Of a stretch of 64,000 nucleotides of DNA, positions 1 through 7,719 are shown piece by piece; position 1 is the stretch's first letter; each line of letters opens with the position of its first letter. This stretch comes from Streptomyces sp. ST2-7A (GTDB lineage: Bacteria > Actinomycetota > Actinomycetes > Streptomycetales > Streptomycetaceae). The notes under the pieces are model-generated. The model did no database searches. It had not been told where the DNA came from and was given only the letters and a program-made list of their open reading frames with translations. Where the stretch lies: NCBI RefSeq assembly GCF_021390475.1, contig NZ_JAJUWS010000008.1:99369-163368 (forward strand). Reading direction: 5' to 3'. The translations under genes were made by a program, and so were the position numbers.

Positions 1-80
1 GATGGACCGGGAACCGGAACGGTCCGATGTCCCGCCGAGGACCCCGGGATCGGGGGACCGACCGATCGCCCGGGAATTCC

Positions 81-1337
81 TCAACCGAACGGCAACACCA
101 GCAGCCATGCGACGAGCGTCGCCGCGAGCAGTGCCACCGGCACCCCCACGAGCAGGCGCAACAGGACCACTTCCCGGGCCATGGCGCGGGGGGCGCCGAG
201 CACCGAGAGGGTCTCCCGGTCCTCCGCGCGCTCCCACCGGTCGGCCCCCCCGGCCACCGGAACGGCGGCCAGCGCGGCGAAGACCGTCACGCCCAGTCCG
301 AGCGCGGTGAGCGCCCCGGGCGGGGACAGCAGTCCGAGGCCGGTCGGCACGGTGGCGGAAGCGGCGACCAGGACACCGAACGCCCGGCCACGGTGGGGGG
401 CGTCGACCAGGAGCGCGCGCCCGGCCAACATCCGGCGCACCCCCGGCCGGCGGAGCGACAGCAGGCGACCGCACAGGGCGAGCAGTCCGGGGCCGGCCAC
501 CACGGTTCCGATCAGCACGAGCGCCCAGCCGAACACGACCCCCGGACCGATGCCCGCGGGGACCCCGGACAGTTCCCACGGCCCGGCGCCGGGGTGTCCG
601 GGACCGCCCGGAGCGGTGAGCGCGGTGAGGGCCACCCCGGCACCGATCAGGGCCGCTCCGGCGGAGAACGACGGACCGCCGGCCGGTACCGCGGGGACCG
701 GTGGGCCGCCCGCCGCCGAGGTCCGCCCCCGGTCCGTTCCCCTGGACGCGACGGCTCCGGCCGCTCCGGACGCCGCTCCCGGGAAGTGGTTCCCCGGCCC
801 CGTCACCGCTGCGACGGGGGCGGGCACGGTTGGGGTCGCGGAGCGACGGTGTTCGACGGGGAGGCGGGCCGCCAGGGCGGCGGAACCCGCCACCACCAGG
901 GGCACCAACGCCACGAGGGTCGGGGTCCCCAGCGGCGGCAGGGGGGCGGGGGCGTTCCCCGTCCCGTCCACGATCGCGCGACCGTACAGGAAGAGCGCCA
1001 CGGCCGGCAGGCATCCCAGCAGGGCGAACACGCCCGACGAGGCACCGATCATGGCCGCGGTCCGGCCCCGTCCGGCCCCCAACGCCCCCAACTCCGAACG
1101 GATCGACGGCGACGGGTGGGCGCGGGCGAGTGTCGCGGCCAGATGACCGGTGGCGGCGAGCGGCAGCAGGCAGCCGATCACGGAGAGTGCGGAGTTCCCC
1201 GCCGTGCCCCGGTGATCCAGGGCGTCGGCCAGGACGCCGAGCAGCAGCAGGCAGGTGCCGCCGGCGGCGAGGAACAACGGGGCGCGGCGGGCCAGGAGCG
1301 GCAGCGGTCCGCGGCGCGCTAGCCGGACAGCGAGCAT
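81..1337 (-). CDS. FtsX-like ABC transporter permease
   Basis: Membrane subunit of a MacB/FtsX-type ABC system. About 418 residues, rich in Leu/Ala/Val/Gly with at least eight hydrophobic stretches, separated by a low-complexity Pro/Gly/Ala loop near the middle. The C-terminal part reads like an FtsX domain: a charged segment with RETLSVLGAPRAMAREVV followed by a long hydrophobic helix, the usual 'level of coupling' element after the second large loop. The ATG at 1337 overlaps the end of the upstream ATPase gene by 19 bases, so the two are co-transcribed and probably translationally coupled. No clear Shine-Dalgarno is seen. The substrate cannot be told from sequence. The partner ATPase is degenerate, so the pair may no longer transport actively. 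Confidence 0.7.
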   Translation of the reverse strand: MLAVRLARRGPLPLLARRAPLFLAAGGTCLLLLGVLADALDHRGTAGNSALSVIGCLLPLAATGHLAATLARAHPSPSIRSELGALGAGRGRTAAMIGASSGVFALLGCLPAVALFLYGRAIVDGTGNAPAPLPPLGTPTLVALVPLVVAGSAALAARLPVEHRRSATPTVPAPVAAVTGPGNHFPGAASGAAGAVASRGTDRGRTSAAGGPPVPAVPAGGPSFSAGAALIGAGVALTALTAPGGPGHPGAGPWELSGVPAGIGPGVVFGWALVLIGTVVAGPGLLALCGRLLSLRRPGVRRMLAGRALLVDAPHRGRAFGVLVAASATVPTGLGLLSPPGALTALGLGVTVFAALAAVPVAGGADRWERAEDRETLSVLGAPRAMAREVVLLRLLVGVPVALLAATLVAWLLVLPFG

Positions 1338-2179
1338 GTCTCGGGCGCGGTGGGGGCGCCGGGGGTCGGGGCGGGGTCCACGAGTCGACCGTCCTCCAGG
1401 GTGATGACGCGGTCCACCAGACCGACCAGTTCGGTGCCGGTGCCGGTGATCACGGTGGTGATGTGGTGGGAACGCGCGGCGGCCACCAGGGCCCGTAGCG
1501 CGCACAGCCGGTCCAGTCCGCGCAGGGGCGCGCCGGGTTCGTCGGCCAACAGCACCGTCGGTCCGGTCACCAGGGCCCGGGCGATGGCCACCCGTTGCCG
1601 CTGGGCCCGGGTGAGGGCGGCCGGACGACGACGGGAGAACCCGGCGGCGTCCAGCCGCTCCAGCCACTCCCGGGCGGCCCGGTGCGCGGCCCGGGAGCCG
1701 GTTCCGGTCAGCAACAGGGGCAGGGCGGCGTTCTCCCGGGCGGTCAGTTCGGGCAACAGCCGCGGGGTGTCGCCGATCCATCCCACGTGCTCGCGCCGCA
1801 TCCGGGTCCGGGCCGCTTCGGGCAGGGCGTGCACGGGCAGGTCACCGAACCACACCTCGCCCTCGCGGATCGGCAACCGTCCCGCCAGGCAGCCCAGCAG
1901 GCTGCTGCGTCCGGAGCCCCGGGGGCCGATCACGGCCAGGATCTCACCCTCGTCGATGTCGAGGGTGATGTCCCGCAGGGCCTCGGTGCCCTCCCGGTCA
2001 CAGCACAGCCCGCGCACCCGGAGCGCGCCGTCCGTTCCCCCCGGCCCGGGCGGCCGGGCGCCGTCCGGGTGCGGGACGGGGTCGGTCCCGCTCCCGTGGG
2101 GTCCGGGGGGATCGTCGGAGCGGTCGGGGGGTTCCGTGGTCCGGGGTGGGACAGCCGCCACCGGGGCTCCTCCGTTCAT
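1319..2179 (-). CDS. ABC transporter ATP-binding protein with degenerate motifs
   Basis: About 286 residues with a Pro-rich N-terminal tail of roughly 50 residues and one ABC domain. The Walker A loop reads GPRGSGRSS, so the invariant lysine is arginine. The signature motif is LTRAQRQR instead of LSGGQxQR. Walker B (TVLLADEP) keeps its Asp-Glu, but the switch histidine that normally follows the next beta strand is absent (VITGTGTEL). The gene precedes and overlaps an FtsX-like permease gene. By family it should power that permease; by residues it is likely a poor or inactive ATPase. The ATG at 2179 has no clear ribosome binding site, so the start is uncertain; an internal start beyond the Pro-rich tail is possible. 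Confidence 0.7.
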   Translation of the reverse strand: MNGGAPVAAVPPRTTEPPDRSDDPPGPHGSGTDPVPHPDGARPPGPGGTDGALRVRGLCCDREGTEALRDITLDIDEGEILAVIGPRGSGRSSLLGCLAGRLPIREGEVWFGDLPVHALPEAARTRMRREHVGWIGDTPRLLPELTARENAALPLLLTGTGSRAAHRAAREWLERLDAAGFSRRRPAALTRAQRQRVAIARALVTGPTVLLADEPGAPLRGLDRLCALRALVAAARSHHITTVITGTGTELVGLVDRVITLEDGRLVDPAPTPGAPTAPETCSLSG

Positions 2180-2576
2180 GGACGGGACGGTCGGTCGGAA
2201 CGCCCCTCCGTGTCCCGGCGCGGGCGACGAGGGGTGGTGTTCCGGGTCGGGGCCCCGCGGGCGGGTGGGGCCGGTGGGCGCGGTCGGATCGGGCGGCCGG
2301 GGAGGTCGACGACCGCCGGGGCCGCCCGCACGGAGGCGGAGGACGGCGGCCCCGTGCAGGAGGTGGTCACCGAGCCCCGGGACCGCAGGGTGACAGGGAC
2401 GTTACCAAGTGCCACGACCCCGGTCGGGGCCCGGGTCGACGGGACGCGGCGCGTCGGTCGGAAACCGCCCGGTCGGGCCAACGCCGGCGGTGCGGGCGGT
2501 GCGGCGGCGCGGGCGAGCCGAACGGGGGAGTGAGGTCGGTGGCGTGTGAAAGGGTGAATCGGGAGGAACGAGCGAA

Positions 2577-2636
2577 ATGGCAGAAATGGTCCGGAGTGCA
2601 ATTCCTCCTTCCGTGACGCCGTACCGCCGTAGGTGA
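2577..2636 (+). CDS. Possible 19-residue leader peptide
   Basis: A 19-codon ORF reading MAEMVRSAIPPSVTPYRRR, with GGGAGG at 2561-2566 ten bases before the ATG. It lies in a comparatively A+T-rich patch upstream of an aldehyde dehydrogenase gene. Downstream come a short GC stem and T6 at 2651-2668. The Pro- and Arg-rich C-terminus resembles ribosome-sensing leader peptides in style only. I cannot prove that it is translated. It could be chance. Confidence 0.3.
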   Translation: MAEMVRSAIPPSVTPYRRR

Positions 2637-2650
2637 GAAGCTGTTTCCGG

Positions 2651-2668
2651 CGTGGAGCCGAATTTTTT
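2651..2668 (+). terminator. Short hairpin with T-run
   Basis: CGGC/GCCG arms around a five-base loop are followed by AATTTTTT. This is the only classical U-tract terminator-like element I see in the window; the others are long GC hairpins without U-tracts. The stem is short, so termination would be weak. Its place after the 19-codon ORF suggests an attenuator or the end of a small transcript. Confidence 0.3.
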
Positions 2669-2681
2669 CCCGTCGATCGGA

Positions 2682-2712
2682 TTGTCACCCGATCCGGTCG
2701 GCGATCTACCGT
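2682..2712 (+). promoter_or_regulatory. Candidate promoter of the aldehyde dehydrogenase gene
   Basis: TTGTCA at 2682-2687 and TACCGT at 2707-2712, spaced 19 bases, upstream of the GTG at 2785. The spacing is long for a sigma-70-type promoter. The second aldehyde dehydrogenase gene (start 15949) has the same CTACCGTGGG context in its upstream region. Confidence 0.4.
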
Positions 2713-2784
2713 GGGTCCGAACGGGCCCGCCCCGGGGATTCCCGGCCGATGGCGGCCGGGGACCGAACGACGCTGGAGGGTGTT

Positions 2785-4218
2785 GTGACCACCGAACTGC
2801 GCCGGCTGCGCAACCACATCGACGGGGAGTTCCGTGACGCCGCGGACGGGCGGACCACCGAGGTCGTGGACCCGGCCACCGGCACCGCCTTCGCGGTCGC
2901 CCCGCTCTCCGGGGCCGGGGACGTGGACGCGGCGATGACGGCCGCCGCCAACGCGTTCCCCGGTTGGCGGGACACCACCCCCGCCGCACGGCAACTCGCC
3001 CTGCTGCGGATCGCCGACGCCTTCGAGCGCCGGGCCGACGAACTGCTGGCGGTCGAGTGCGAGAACACCGGCAAGCCGCTGGAACTCACCCGGCAGGAGG
3101 AACTGCCGATGATGCTCGAGCAGATCCGCTTCTTCGCCGGTGCCGCCCGCATGCTGGAGGGCAAGTCGGCCGGCGAGTACATGGAGGGCATGACCTCCTT
3201 CGTGCGCCGGGAGCCGGTGGGCGTCTGCGCCCAGGTCGCGCCCTGGAACTATCCGATGATGATGGCGGTGTGGAAGTTCGCCCCGGCGATCGCCGCCGGT
3301 AACACCGTCGTCCTCAAGCCCTCCGACACCACGCCCGCCTCGGCCGTGCTGATCGCGGAGATCCTCGGGGAGATCCTGCCGCGCGGTGTGTTCAACATGG
3401 TGTGCGGCGACCGCGAGACCGGCCGTCTGATGGTCGGGCATCCGATTCCGGCCATGGTCTCGATCACCGGATCGATCCGGGCGGGTGCCGAGGTGGCGGC
3501 CTCCGCCGCGCGCGACCTCAAGCGCGTCCACCTGGAGCTCGGGGGCAAGGCCCCCTGCGTGGTCTTCGAGGACGCCGACCTCGACGCCGCCGTGGAGGGC
3601 ATCCGCGACGCGGGTTTCTTCAACGCCGGTCAGGACTGCACGGCGGCCACCCGGGTCCTGGTCCACGAGTCGATCCACGACGCCTTCCTGGAGGCGCTGA
3701 CCAAGGCGGCGGCGGATGTCCGCACCGGCGACCCCGCCGATCCCGACATCTCCTACGGCCCGTTGAACAGCGCCTCCCATCTGGAGAAGGTCGCCGGGTT
3801 CATCGACCGACTGCCGGCCCACGCCCGGGTGGAGACCGGCGGACGCCGTGCGGGGGAGCGCGGCTGGTGGTACGCGCCGACCGTGGTCAGCGGTCTGCGG
3901 CAGGAGGACGAGATCGTTCAGCAGGAGGTCTTCGGCCCCGTCATCACGGTGCAGCGCTTCCCCGACGAGGCGACGGCCGTGGAGTGGGCCAATGGGGTGG
4001 ACTACGCGCTCGCCTCCTCCGTGTGGACCCGGGACCACGCCCGCGCGATGCGGATGTCCCGGGCGCTGGAGTTCGGCTGCGTGTGGATCAACACCCACAT
4101 CCCGCTGGTGGGCGAGATGCCCCACGGTGGCTTCGGGAAGTCGGGCTACGGCAAGGACCTGTCGGCCTACGGCCTGGAGGACTACACCCGGATCAAGCAC
4201 GTCATGACCGCGCTGTGA
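2785..4218 (+). CDS. NAD-dependent aldehyde dehydrogenase, probable gamma-aminobutyraldehyde dehydrogenase
   Basis: 477 residues, the usual length of the soluble ALDH superfamily. It oxidises an aldehyde to the acid with NAD(P)+. The catalytic cysteine lies in NAGQDCTAATRV and the general-base glutamate in LELGGKAP; the adenine-pocket region PWNYPMMMAVWK is present. The GTG at 2785 is chosen over an ATG 36 bases upstream because GGAGGG ends four bases before it. Overall it looks most like the aminobutyraldehyde/betaine aldehyde dehydrogenases (PatD-type). A 4-aminobutyrate aminotransferase and a second aldehyde dehydrogenase nearby support a role in putrescine/GABA degradation, though substrate assignment within this family from sequence is uncertain. 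A strong hairpin follows the stop. Confidence 0.85.
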   Translation: MTTELRRLRNHIDGEFRDAADGRTTEVVDPATGTAFAVAPLSGAGDVDAAMTAAANAFPGWRDTTPAARQLALLRIADAFERRADELLAVECENTGKPLELTRQEELPMMLEQIRFFAGAARMLEGKSAGEYMEGMTSFVRREPVGVCAQVAPWNYPMMMAVWKFAPAIAAGNTVVLKPSDTTPASAVLIAEILGEILPRGVFNMVCGDRETGRLMVGHPIPAMVSITGSIRAGAEVAASAARDLKRVHLELGGKAPCVVFEDADLDAAVEGIRDAGFFNAGQDCTAATRVLVHESIHDAFLEALTKAAADVRTGDPADPDISYGPLNSASHLEKVAGFIDRLPAHARVETGGRRAGERGWWYAPTVVSGLRQEDEIVQQEVFGPVITVQRFPDEATAVEWANGVDYALASSVWTRDHARAMRMSRALEFGCVWINTHIPLVGEMPHGGFGKSGYGKDLSAYGLEDYTRIKHVMTAL

Positions 4219-4221
4219 GGC

Positions 4222-4301
4222 CGGGGCGGGTGCCCGACACCCGCCCCGCCGGCCGTTCCGACCGGCCCCGGCGCCCCATCACGGGAGTGTCGGGGCCGGT
4301 C
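4222..4301 (+). terminator. Double stem-loop after the aldehyde dehydrogenase gene
   Basis: Two GC hairpins in series: CGGGGCGGGTG/CACCCGCCCCG (4222-4232 and 4238-4248, five-base loop), then GACCGGCCCCG/CGGGGCCGGTC (4260-4270 and 4291-4301). No U-tract, as is usual for this genome. It is the likely end of the aldehyde dehydrogenase transcript. Confidence 0.65.
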
Positions 4302-4392
4302 GGTGGTGCGGCGGGCATTCGGGCGCCGACGTGTGCGCGGAGGGGCGCGCGGGGATCCCGGGGCGCCGGGGGAGGGGTTGGCCGAAAGGTGC

Positions 4393-4422
4393 GGTGTACA
4401 CCGGGATATCGCCTGATACGTT
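4393..4422 (+). promoter_or_regulatory. Palindrome and -10-like element before the small secreted peptide gene
   Basis: GGTGTACACC, a perfect 10-base palindrome, lies at 4393-4402. A -10-like TACGTT lies at 4417-4422, which would place the palindrome over the -35 region, where a repressor would act. The region is less G+C-rich than its surroundings. The assignment is by pattern only. Confidence 0.35.
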
Positions 4423-4512
4423 CGGTGCCCGTTGGGTGGCTGTCCGCATCCACCATCGCGGCGGCCCCGTTCGGTACGACCACCCCTTTCCGCAACCCGG
4501 AGGATGAGTCCC

Positions 4513-4653
4513 ATGCGCAACCGCACCCGTGTGATCGCCCGTGCCGCCACCGTCCTCATGGCACTGGGCATGTTCGCCGGTGTCGCCGCCGCTCCCGCGA
4601 TCGCCTCGGCGACCGACGGCTGTGTCATCGTGCGCGGCGGCCGCTTCTGCTGA
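4513..4653 (+). CDS. 46-residue secreted peptide precursor with two-cysteine loop
   Basis: Residues 1-33 form a textbook Sec signal peptide: basic MRNRTR, a hydrophobic core rich in Ala/Leu/Met/Val, and a cleavage site after ASA. The predicted mature part is only 13 residues, TDGCVIVRGGRFC, with Cys37 and the C-terminal Cys46 able to close an 8-residue loop by disulfide. GGAGG at 4499-4503 lies nine bases before the ATG, which favours this start over the ATG at 4504 that abuts the motif. A strong 20-bp palindromic terminator follows at once, so it is a stand-alone unit. I do not recognise the family, and no modification or export genes adjoin it. A surface or signalling peptide is one possibility. 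Confidence 0.6.
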   Translation: MRNRTRVIARAATVLMALGMFAGVAAAPAIASATDGCVIVRGGRFC

Positions 4654-4664
4654 TCGCCGCGCCT

Positions 4665-4708
4665 CCCGCTTCCGGGGCGGGGCCGATCGGCCCCGCCCCG
4701 GAAGCGGG
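4665..4708. terminator. Bidirectional terminator
   Basis: Perfect 20-bp arms (4665-4684 and 4689-4708) around GATC, which is itself palindromic. It sits between the plus-strand small peptide gene and the convergent minus-strand phosphodiesterase gene, so it can serve both. Confidence 0.75.
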
Positions 4709-4716
4709 AACCCCGG

Positions 4717-5466
4717 TCATCCCCGGAAGTCCTGTCGCGCGGCCCGCTCCACCGCCCGCCGCAGGGTGCCGGGACGGTTGCTGGTGATCGCGTCCACGCC
4801 CAGGTCCAGCAGCCCGCGCATGGTCCGCCCGCTGTCCACCGTCCACGCCCCCAGGAGATAACCCGCCTCCCGGGCCCGCTCCACCGTGGCCCGGTCCAGG
4901 AGCCCGAAGCGGTAGTTGAGCCACCGGGGCCGCACCTCCGCCACCAGGCCCGCCCGCACCGGGGCGCTGCGCTTCCAGGTCAGGGCGATCTCCGCCCCCG
5001 GATCGGCGGCCCGGACCGCCAACAGCGCGGCGGGGTCGCCGCACCAGTACACCCGGTCGGCGGAACCGTTCCCGGCCACCGTCGCGACGGCGGCCCGGGC
5101 GATGGCCCCGTCCGGCTCCGGCAGATCGATCAGCACCCGGGTCGGGAAACTCGCCCCCAACGCCTCGACGAGGGTCGGCACCCCGCCCCCGGAGGCCTCA
5201 CGGATCTCCGCCACCGTCAGATCGGCCACCGCCCGGTCCACACCCCACAGTCGCTTCAGACCCGGGTCGTGCACCACCACCGGCACCCCGTCCCGGCTCA
5301 GTCGGACGTCCAACTCGATCGCGTCGGCCCCCTCGGCGATCGCCGAGCGGAAGGACGCCAGGGTGTTCTCCCGGACCCGGTAGGGGTCGCCCCGGTGCGC
5401 CACCACGAGGGTGCGACCCGGCGCGTCGGCGGGCCTCCCGGCCGGATACCGCGTCGCGCCGCTCAT
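4717..5466 (-). CDS. Glycerophosphodiester phosphodiesterase family protein
   Basis: 249 residues, a single GDPD TIM barrel without signal peptide, so cytosolic. Family motifs are clear: VVAHRGDPYRVRENTLASF near the N-terminus (catalytic His-Arg and Glu), AIELDVRLSRDG (metal-binding Glu and Asp), VVVHDP (second histidine), and a C-terminal AWTVDSGRTMRGLLDLGVD. It should hydrolyse glycerophosphodiesters to glycerol-3-phosphate and an alcohol. The ATG at 5466 overlaps the stop of the upstream deaminase gene as ATGA, indicating translational coupling. Reading would also be possible from a codon nine bases upstream, but the ATGA overlap is preferred. Confidence 0.85.
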   Translation of the reverse strand: MSGATRYPAGRPADAPGRTLVVAHRGDPYRVRENTLASFRSAIAEGADAIELDVRLSRDGVPVVVHDPGLKRLWGVDRAVADLTVAEIREASGGGVPTLVEALGASFPTRVLIDLPEPDGAIARAAVATVAGNGSADRVYWCGDPAALLAVRAADPGAEIALTWKRSAPVRAGLVAEVRPRWLNYRFGLLDRATVERAREAGYLLGAWTVDSGRTMRGLLDLGVDAITSNRPGTLRRAVERAARQDFRG

Positions 5467-6542
5467 CGGCCCCACCCCGCCAGGTGCGCGTCGATCCCGG
5501 CCAGCAGGCGGGCCCCGCCCGCCGGGTCGATGAACGACTGACGGACGGCGGAGCGGGCCAATTCGGCCAACCCGGACTCGTCCAGCCCGAGCAGCTCACC
5601 GGCGATCAGGTACTCCCGATCGATATCGGTGCCGAACATCGGTGGATCATCGCTGTTGATCGAGAACGGCACCCCGGCCGCCACGATCGCCGGAAGCGGG
5701 TGCTCGGCGAGGGAGGACACCGAGCGGGTCGCGACGTTGGAGGTCGGGCAGATCTCCAACGGAATGCCCCGCTCCGCCAACTCCTCCATCAGCGCCGGGT
5801 CCTCCACGGCCCGGATGCCGTGACCGATCCGCTCCGCCCGCAGCGCGTCCACCGCCTCCCGGACGGAGGTCGCGTCGCTCGACTCCCCGGCGTGCGGCAC
5901 GCTGTGCAGACCCTCGGCGATCGCCCGGTCGAAGAACGGCTTGAACCGCGCCCGTCCCACCCCGAGTTCCGGCCCTCCGAGTCCGAAGGAGACCAGCCCC
6001 TCCGGCCGCAGTTCACAGGCCATCCGGGTGGTCTCCTCGGCGGCCGGGAGCCCCAATTCGCCGGGGATGTCGAAACACCAGCGCAGCACGATGCCCCGGT
6101 CCCGTTCGACGGCCACCCGGGCGTCCTCGATCGCCTCCATGAATGCCTCCGGCGCGATCCCGCGCCGGGTGGAGGTCACCGGAGTGACCGTCAACTCCGC
6201 GTAGCGCACGTTCCGGTCGGCCAGATCGCGGCCCACCTCGTAGGTGAGCAGCCGCACGTCCTCGGGGTCGCGGATCAGATCCACCACCGAGATGTAGACC
6301 TCGACGAAGTGTGCGAAGTCCCGGAAGGTGAAGTACTCCGCCAGCGCCCCCGGATCCTTCGGCACCGGGGAGTCGGGGTGTCGGGCGGCCAGGGCGGCGA
6401 CGGTGTGCGGGGCCGCGGAGCCCACGTGGTGGACGTGCAGTTCGGCTTTGGGCAACGCCGCGACGAAGGCCGCGCGGTCCGCCGACGGGGTCCCCGCCAC
6501 CGGGGCGGGGTCGGGGGTGGGTGCTGGGGGCACCTGGGGCAC
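5463..6542 (-). CDS. Adenosine deaminase family protein, possible 6-aminodeoxyfutalosine deaminase
   Basis: 359 residues. It has an adenosine/AMP deaminase barrel with zinc-ligand motif ELHVHHVGSA near residue 34, the HAGE catalytic region (VPHAGESSD), ERIGHGI, and the late metal-ligand motif SINSDDPPMFGT. Classical adenosine deaminases read HxHLD/EG at the first motif. Here the position of the acidic residue that binds the ribose 5'-hydroxyl is valine (HHVG). Streptomycetes make menaquinone by the futalosine route, and COG1816 deaminases acting on 6-aminodeoxyfutalosine are known, so this substrate is plausible. The GTG at 6542 follows AAGGGAG by six bases. It is first gene of a pair with the phosphodiesterase. 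Confidence 0.8.
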   Translation of the reverse strand: MPQVPPAPTPDPAPVAGTPSADRAAFVAALPKAELHVHHVGSAAPHTVAALAARHPDSPVPKDPGALAEYFTFRDFAHFVEVYISVVDLIRDPEDVRLLTYEVGRDLADRNVRYAELTVTPVTSTRRGIAPEAFMEAIEDARVAVERDRGIVLRWCFDIPGELGLPAAEETTRMACELRPEGLVSFGLGGPELGVGRARFKPFFDRAIAEGLHSVPHAGESSDATSVREAVDALRAERIGHGIRAVEDPALMEELAERGIPLEICPTSNVATRSVSSLAEHPLPAIVAAGVPFSINSDDPPMFGTDIDREYLIAGELLGLDESGLAELARSAVRQSFIDPAGGARLLAGIDAHLAGWGR

Positions 6543-6606
6543 GGGGCTCTCCCTTGGGTTCCTCGGGGTTCACCGGCCGCCCGGCGGGGCGCCGGTTCGG
6601 CGACTC

Positions 6607-6612
6607 ATCCTA
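6607..6612 (-). promoter_or_regulatory. -10-like element of the deaminase operon
   Basis: TAGGAT on the minus strand, about 65 bases upstream of the GTG at 6542. It matches the actinomycete -10 consensus. No convincing -35 was identified. Confidence 0.35.
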
Positions 6613-6837
6613 GAAAGGCTCCCGGGGGTCGGGCACCCGGGCTTCCCCGGATCGTCCCCTCCACCTGTCCCTTCGCCCCGTTTCGACACCCGGCCGCCAC
6701 GCCGACGCCCCCACCGGCCCGCCCCGGGGAAAACCGTTCGAAATTTTCCGCGCGACCCGCGTCATGAATACGTTCCCGCTCGCTCCCTCCTGGTGGGAAC
6801 GGCACCGACGGGCGGTGCCGGCACGGGAGGAGATGCC

Positions 6838-7311
6838 ATGAACGGGAGCGTGCCGGAGCGGAGCGTGCTGGAGTGGCTGGCGAGCGCGGCGACGGAGCCG
6901 GAGGCGTGGTTGCGAGCGGTGGAGCGCGCCCCCCACCGGGCGGCCCCGCTGCCCTGCGGGCGCCGGTGGGACGTCCTGGTCCTGCCCGCCCGCCTCGGGC
7001 CGCCGACGCTGGAGGTGCTGCGCGGGCTCGTGCCCGCGCCCGGGCCGGTGTTGGGAGACCTCGGGGAGGGGGATACCGGGAGGGTCGGTTTCCTGGTGCC
7101 GGTCGGCACGGCCGGCTGCTGGCTGGGCACCGGCGTGCGCTGCGCCGGCGAGGGGGAGCGGGTTCCGGTGCCGCACCCGGCGCGGAACACCGGTCCGGGG
7201 GTGCGGTGGCTCTCGGCCCCGGACGGCTCGGGTCGATTGGTGGACCCCCGACTGCTGGAACTCGCGATGCACGAGGCGGCGATCCGGATGGTGCCGGTCG
7301 GCTCCCGGTGA
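6838..7311 (+). CDS. Conserved actinomycete protein of unknown function
   Basis: 157 residues, cytosolic. The N-terminus reads VLEWLASAATEPEAWL, followed by RRWDVLVLP, a glycine-rich centre (VPVGTAGCWLGTGV) and LVDPRLLELAMHEAA near the C-terminus. As I recall, relatives in streptomycetes are often labelled 'bifunctional DNA primase/polymerase N-terminal-like', but no primase catalytic residues can be picked out here, so I leave the function open. GGGAGG at 6825-6830, seven bases before the ATG, supports this start. A less G+C-rich stretch at 6735-6780 is its likely promoter area. Confidence 0.65.
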   Translation: MNGSVPERSVLEWLASAATEPEAWLRAVERAPHRAAPLPCGRRWDVLVLPARLGPPTLEVLRGLVPAPGPVLGDLGEGDTGRVGFLVPVGTAGCWLGTGVRCAGEGERVPVPHPARNTGPGVRWLSAPDGSGRLVDPRLLELAMHEAAIRMVPVGSR

Positions 7312-7719
7312 GCCCGCCGCCGGTCGCGGGGTCGAATACGGAAGGGAAAGGGGACGCGGGGCCGGGCGGACACGAGGGGAGGGGGCGCGGGGTGGCTCCG
7401 GGAACGGCGAGGACGGCCCCGGAGCAGGGGGAGAGTTCCGGAACGGCCCCGGGTGCCGGGATCCACGGGCCCCGTCCCCGGGCAGCAGCGGGGTCGGAGC
7501 CGCTCGAAGGACGGGGGACGGGGGCCGGTCCCGGCGGTTCCCGAGCCGATTCCCCGTGGACGGGGCGGGGAGCGGGGAGGGAGGCGCGCGCTCCCCCTCA
7601 CACCTTCTTCGTCCCCGCCCCGTCCTCCGGCGGCCCGGCCACCGCTTCACGGACCTCCTCGCGGCCCCGCCGCGTACCGTCCCGGCCGGGGCCCCTCCCG
7701 CCCGGCCGGCGGCACCGGC
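7312..7719. other. Convergent intergenic region, 408 bases
   Basis: Lies between two converging genes. It is very G+C-rich with many GGGG/CCCC runs. I see no ORF with a credible ribosome binding site, no RNA gene and no single long stem-loop. Transcripts from both sides presumably end here. Confidence 0.5.

Larger units (their letters stand above)
2180..2784. other. Divergent intergenic region, 605 bases
   Basis: Lies between the minus-strand ABC pair and the plus-strand aldehyde dehydrogenase. The left 350 bases are G+C-rich and featureless. From about 2540 the base composition drops and the region holds a possible short ORF with a strong ribosome binding site, a small hairpin followed by six T residues, and a candidate promoter, each listed separately. 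Confidence 0.6.
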
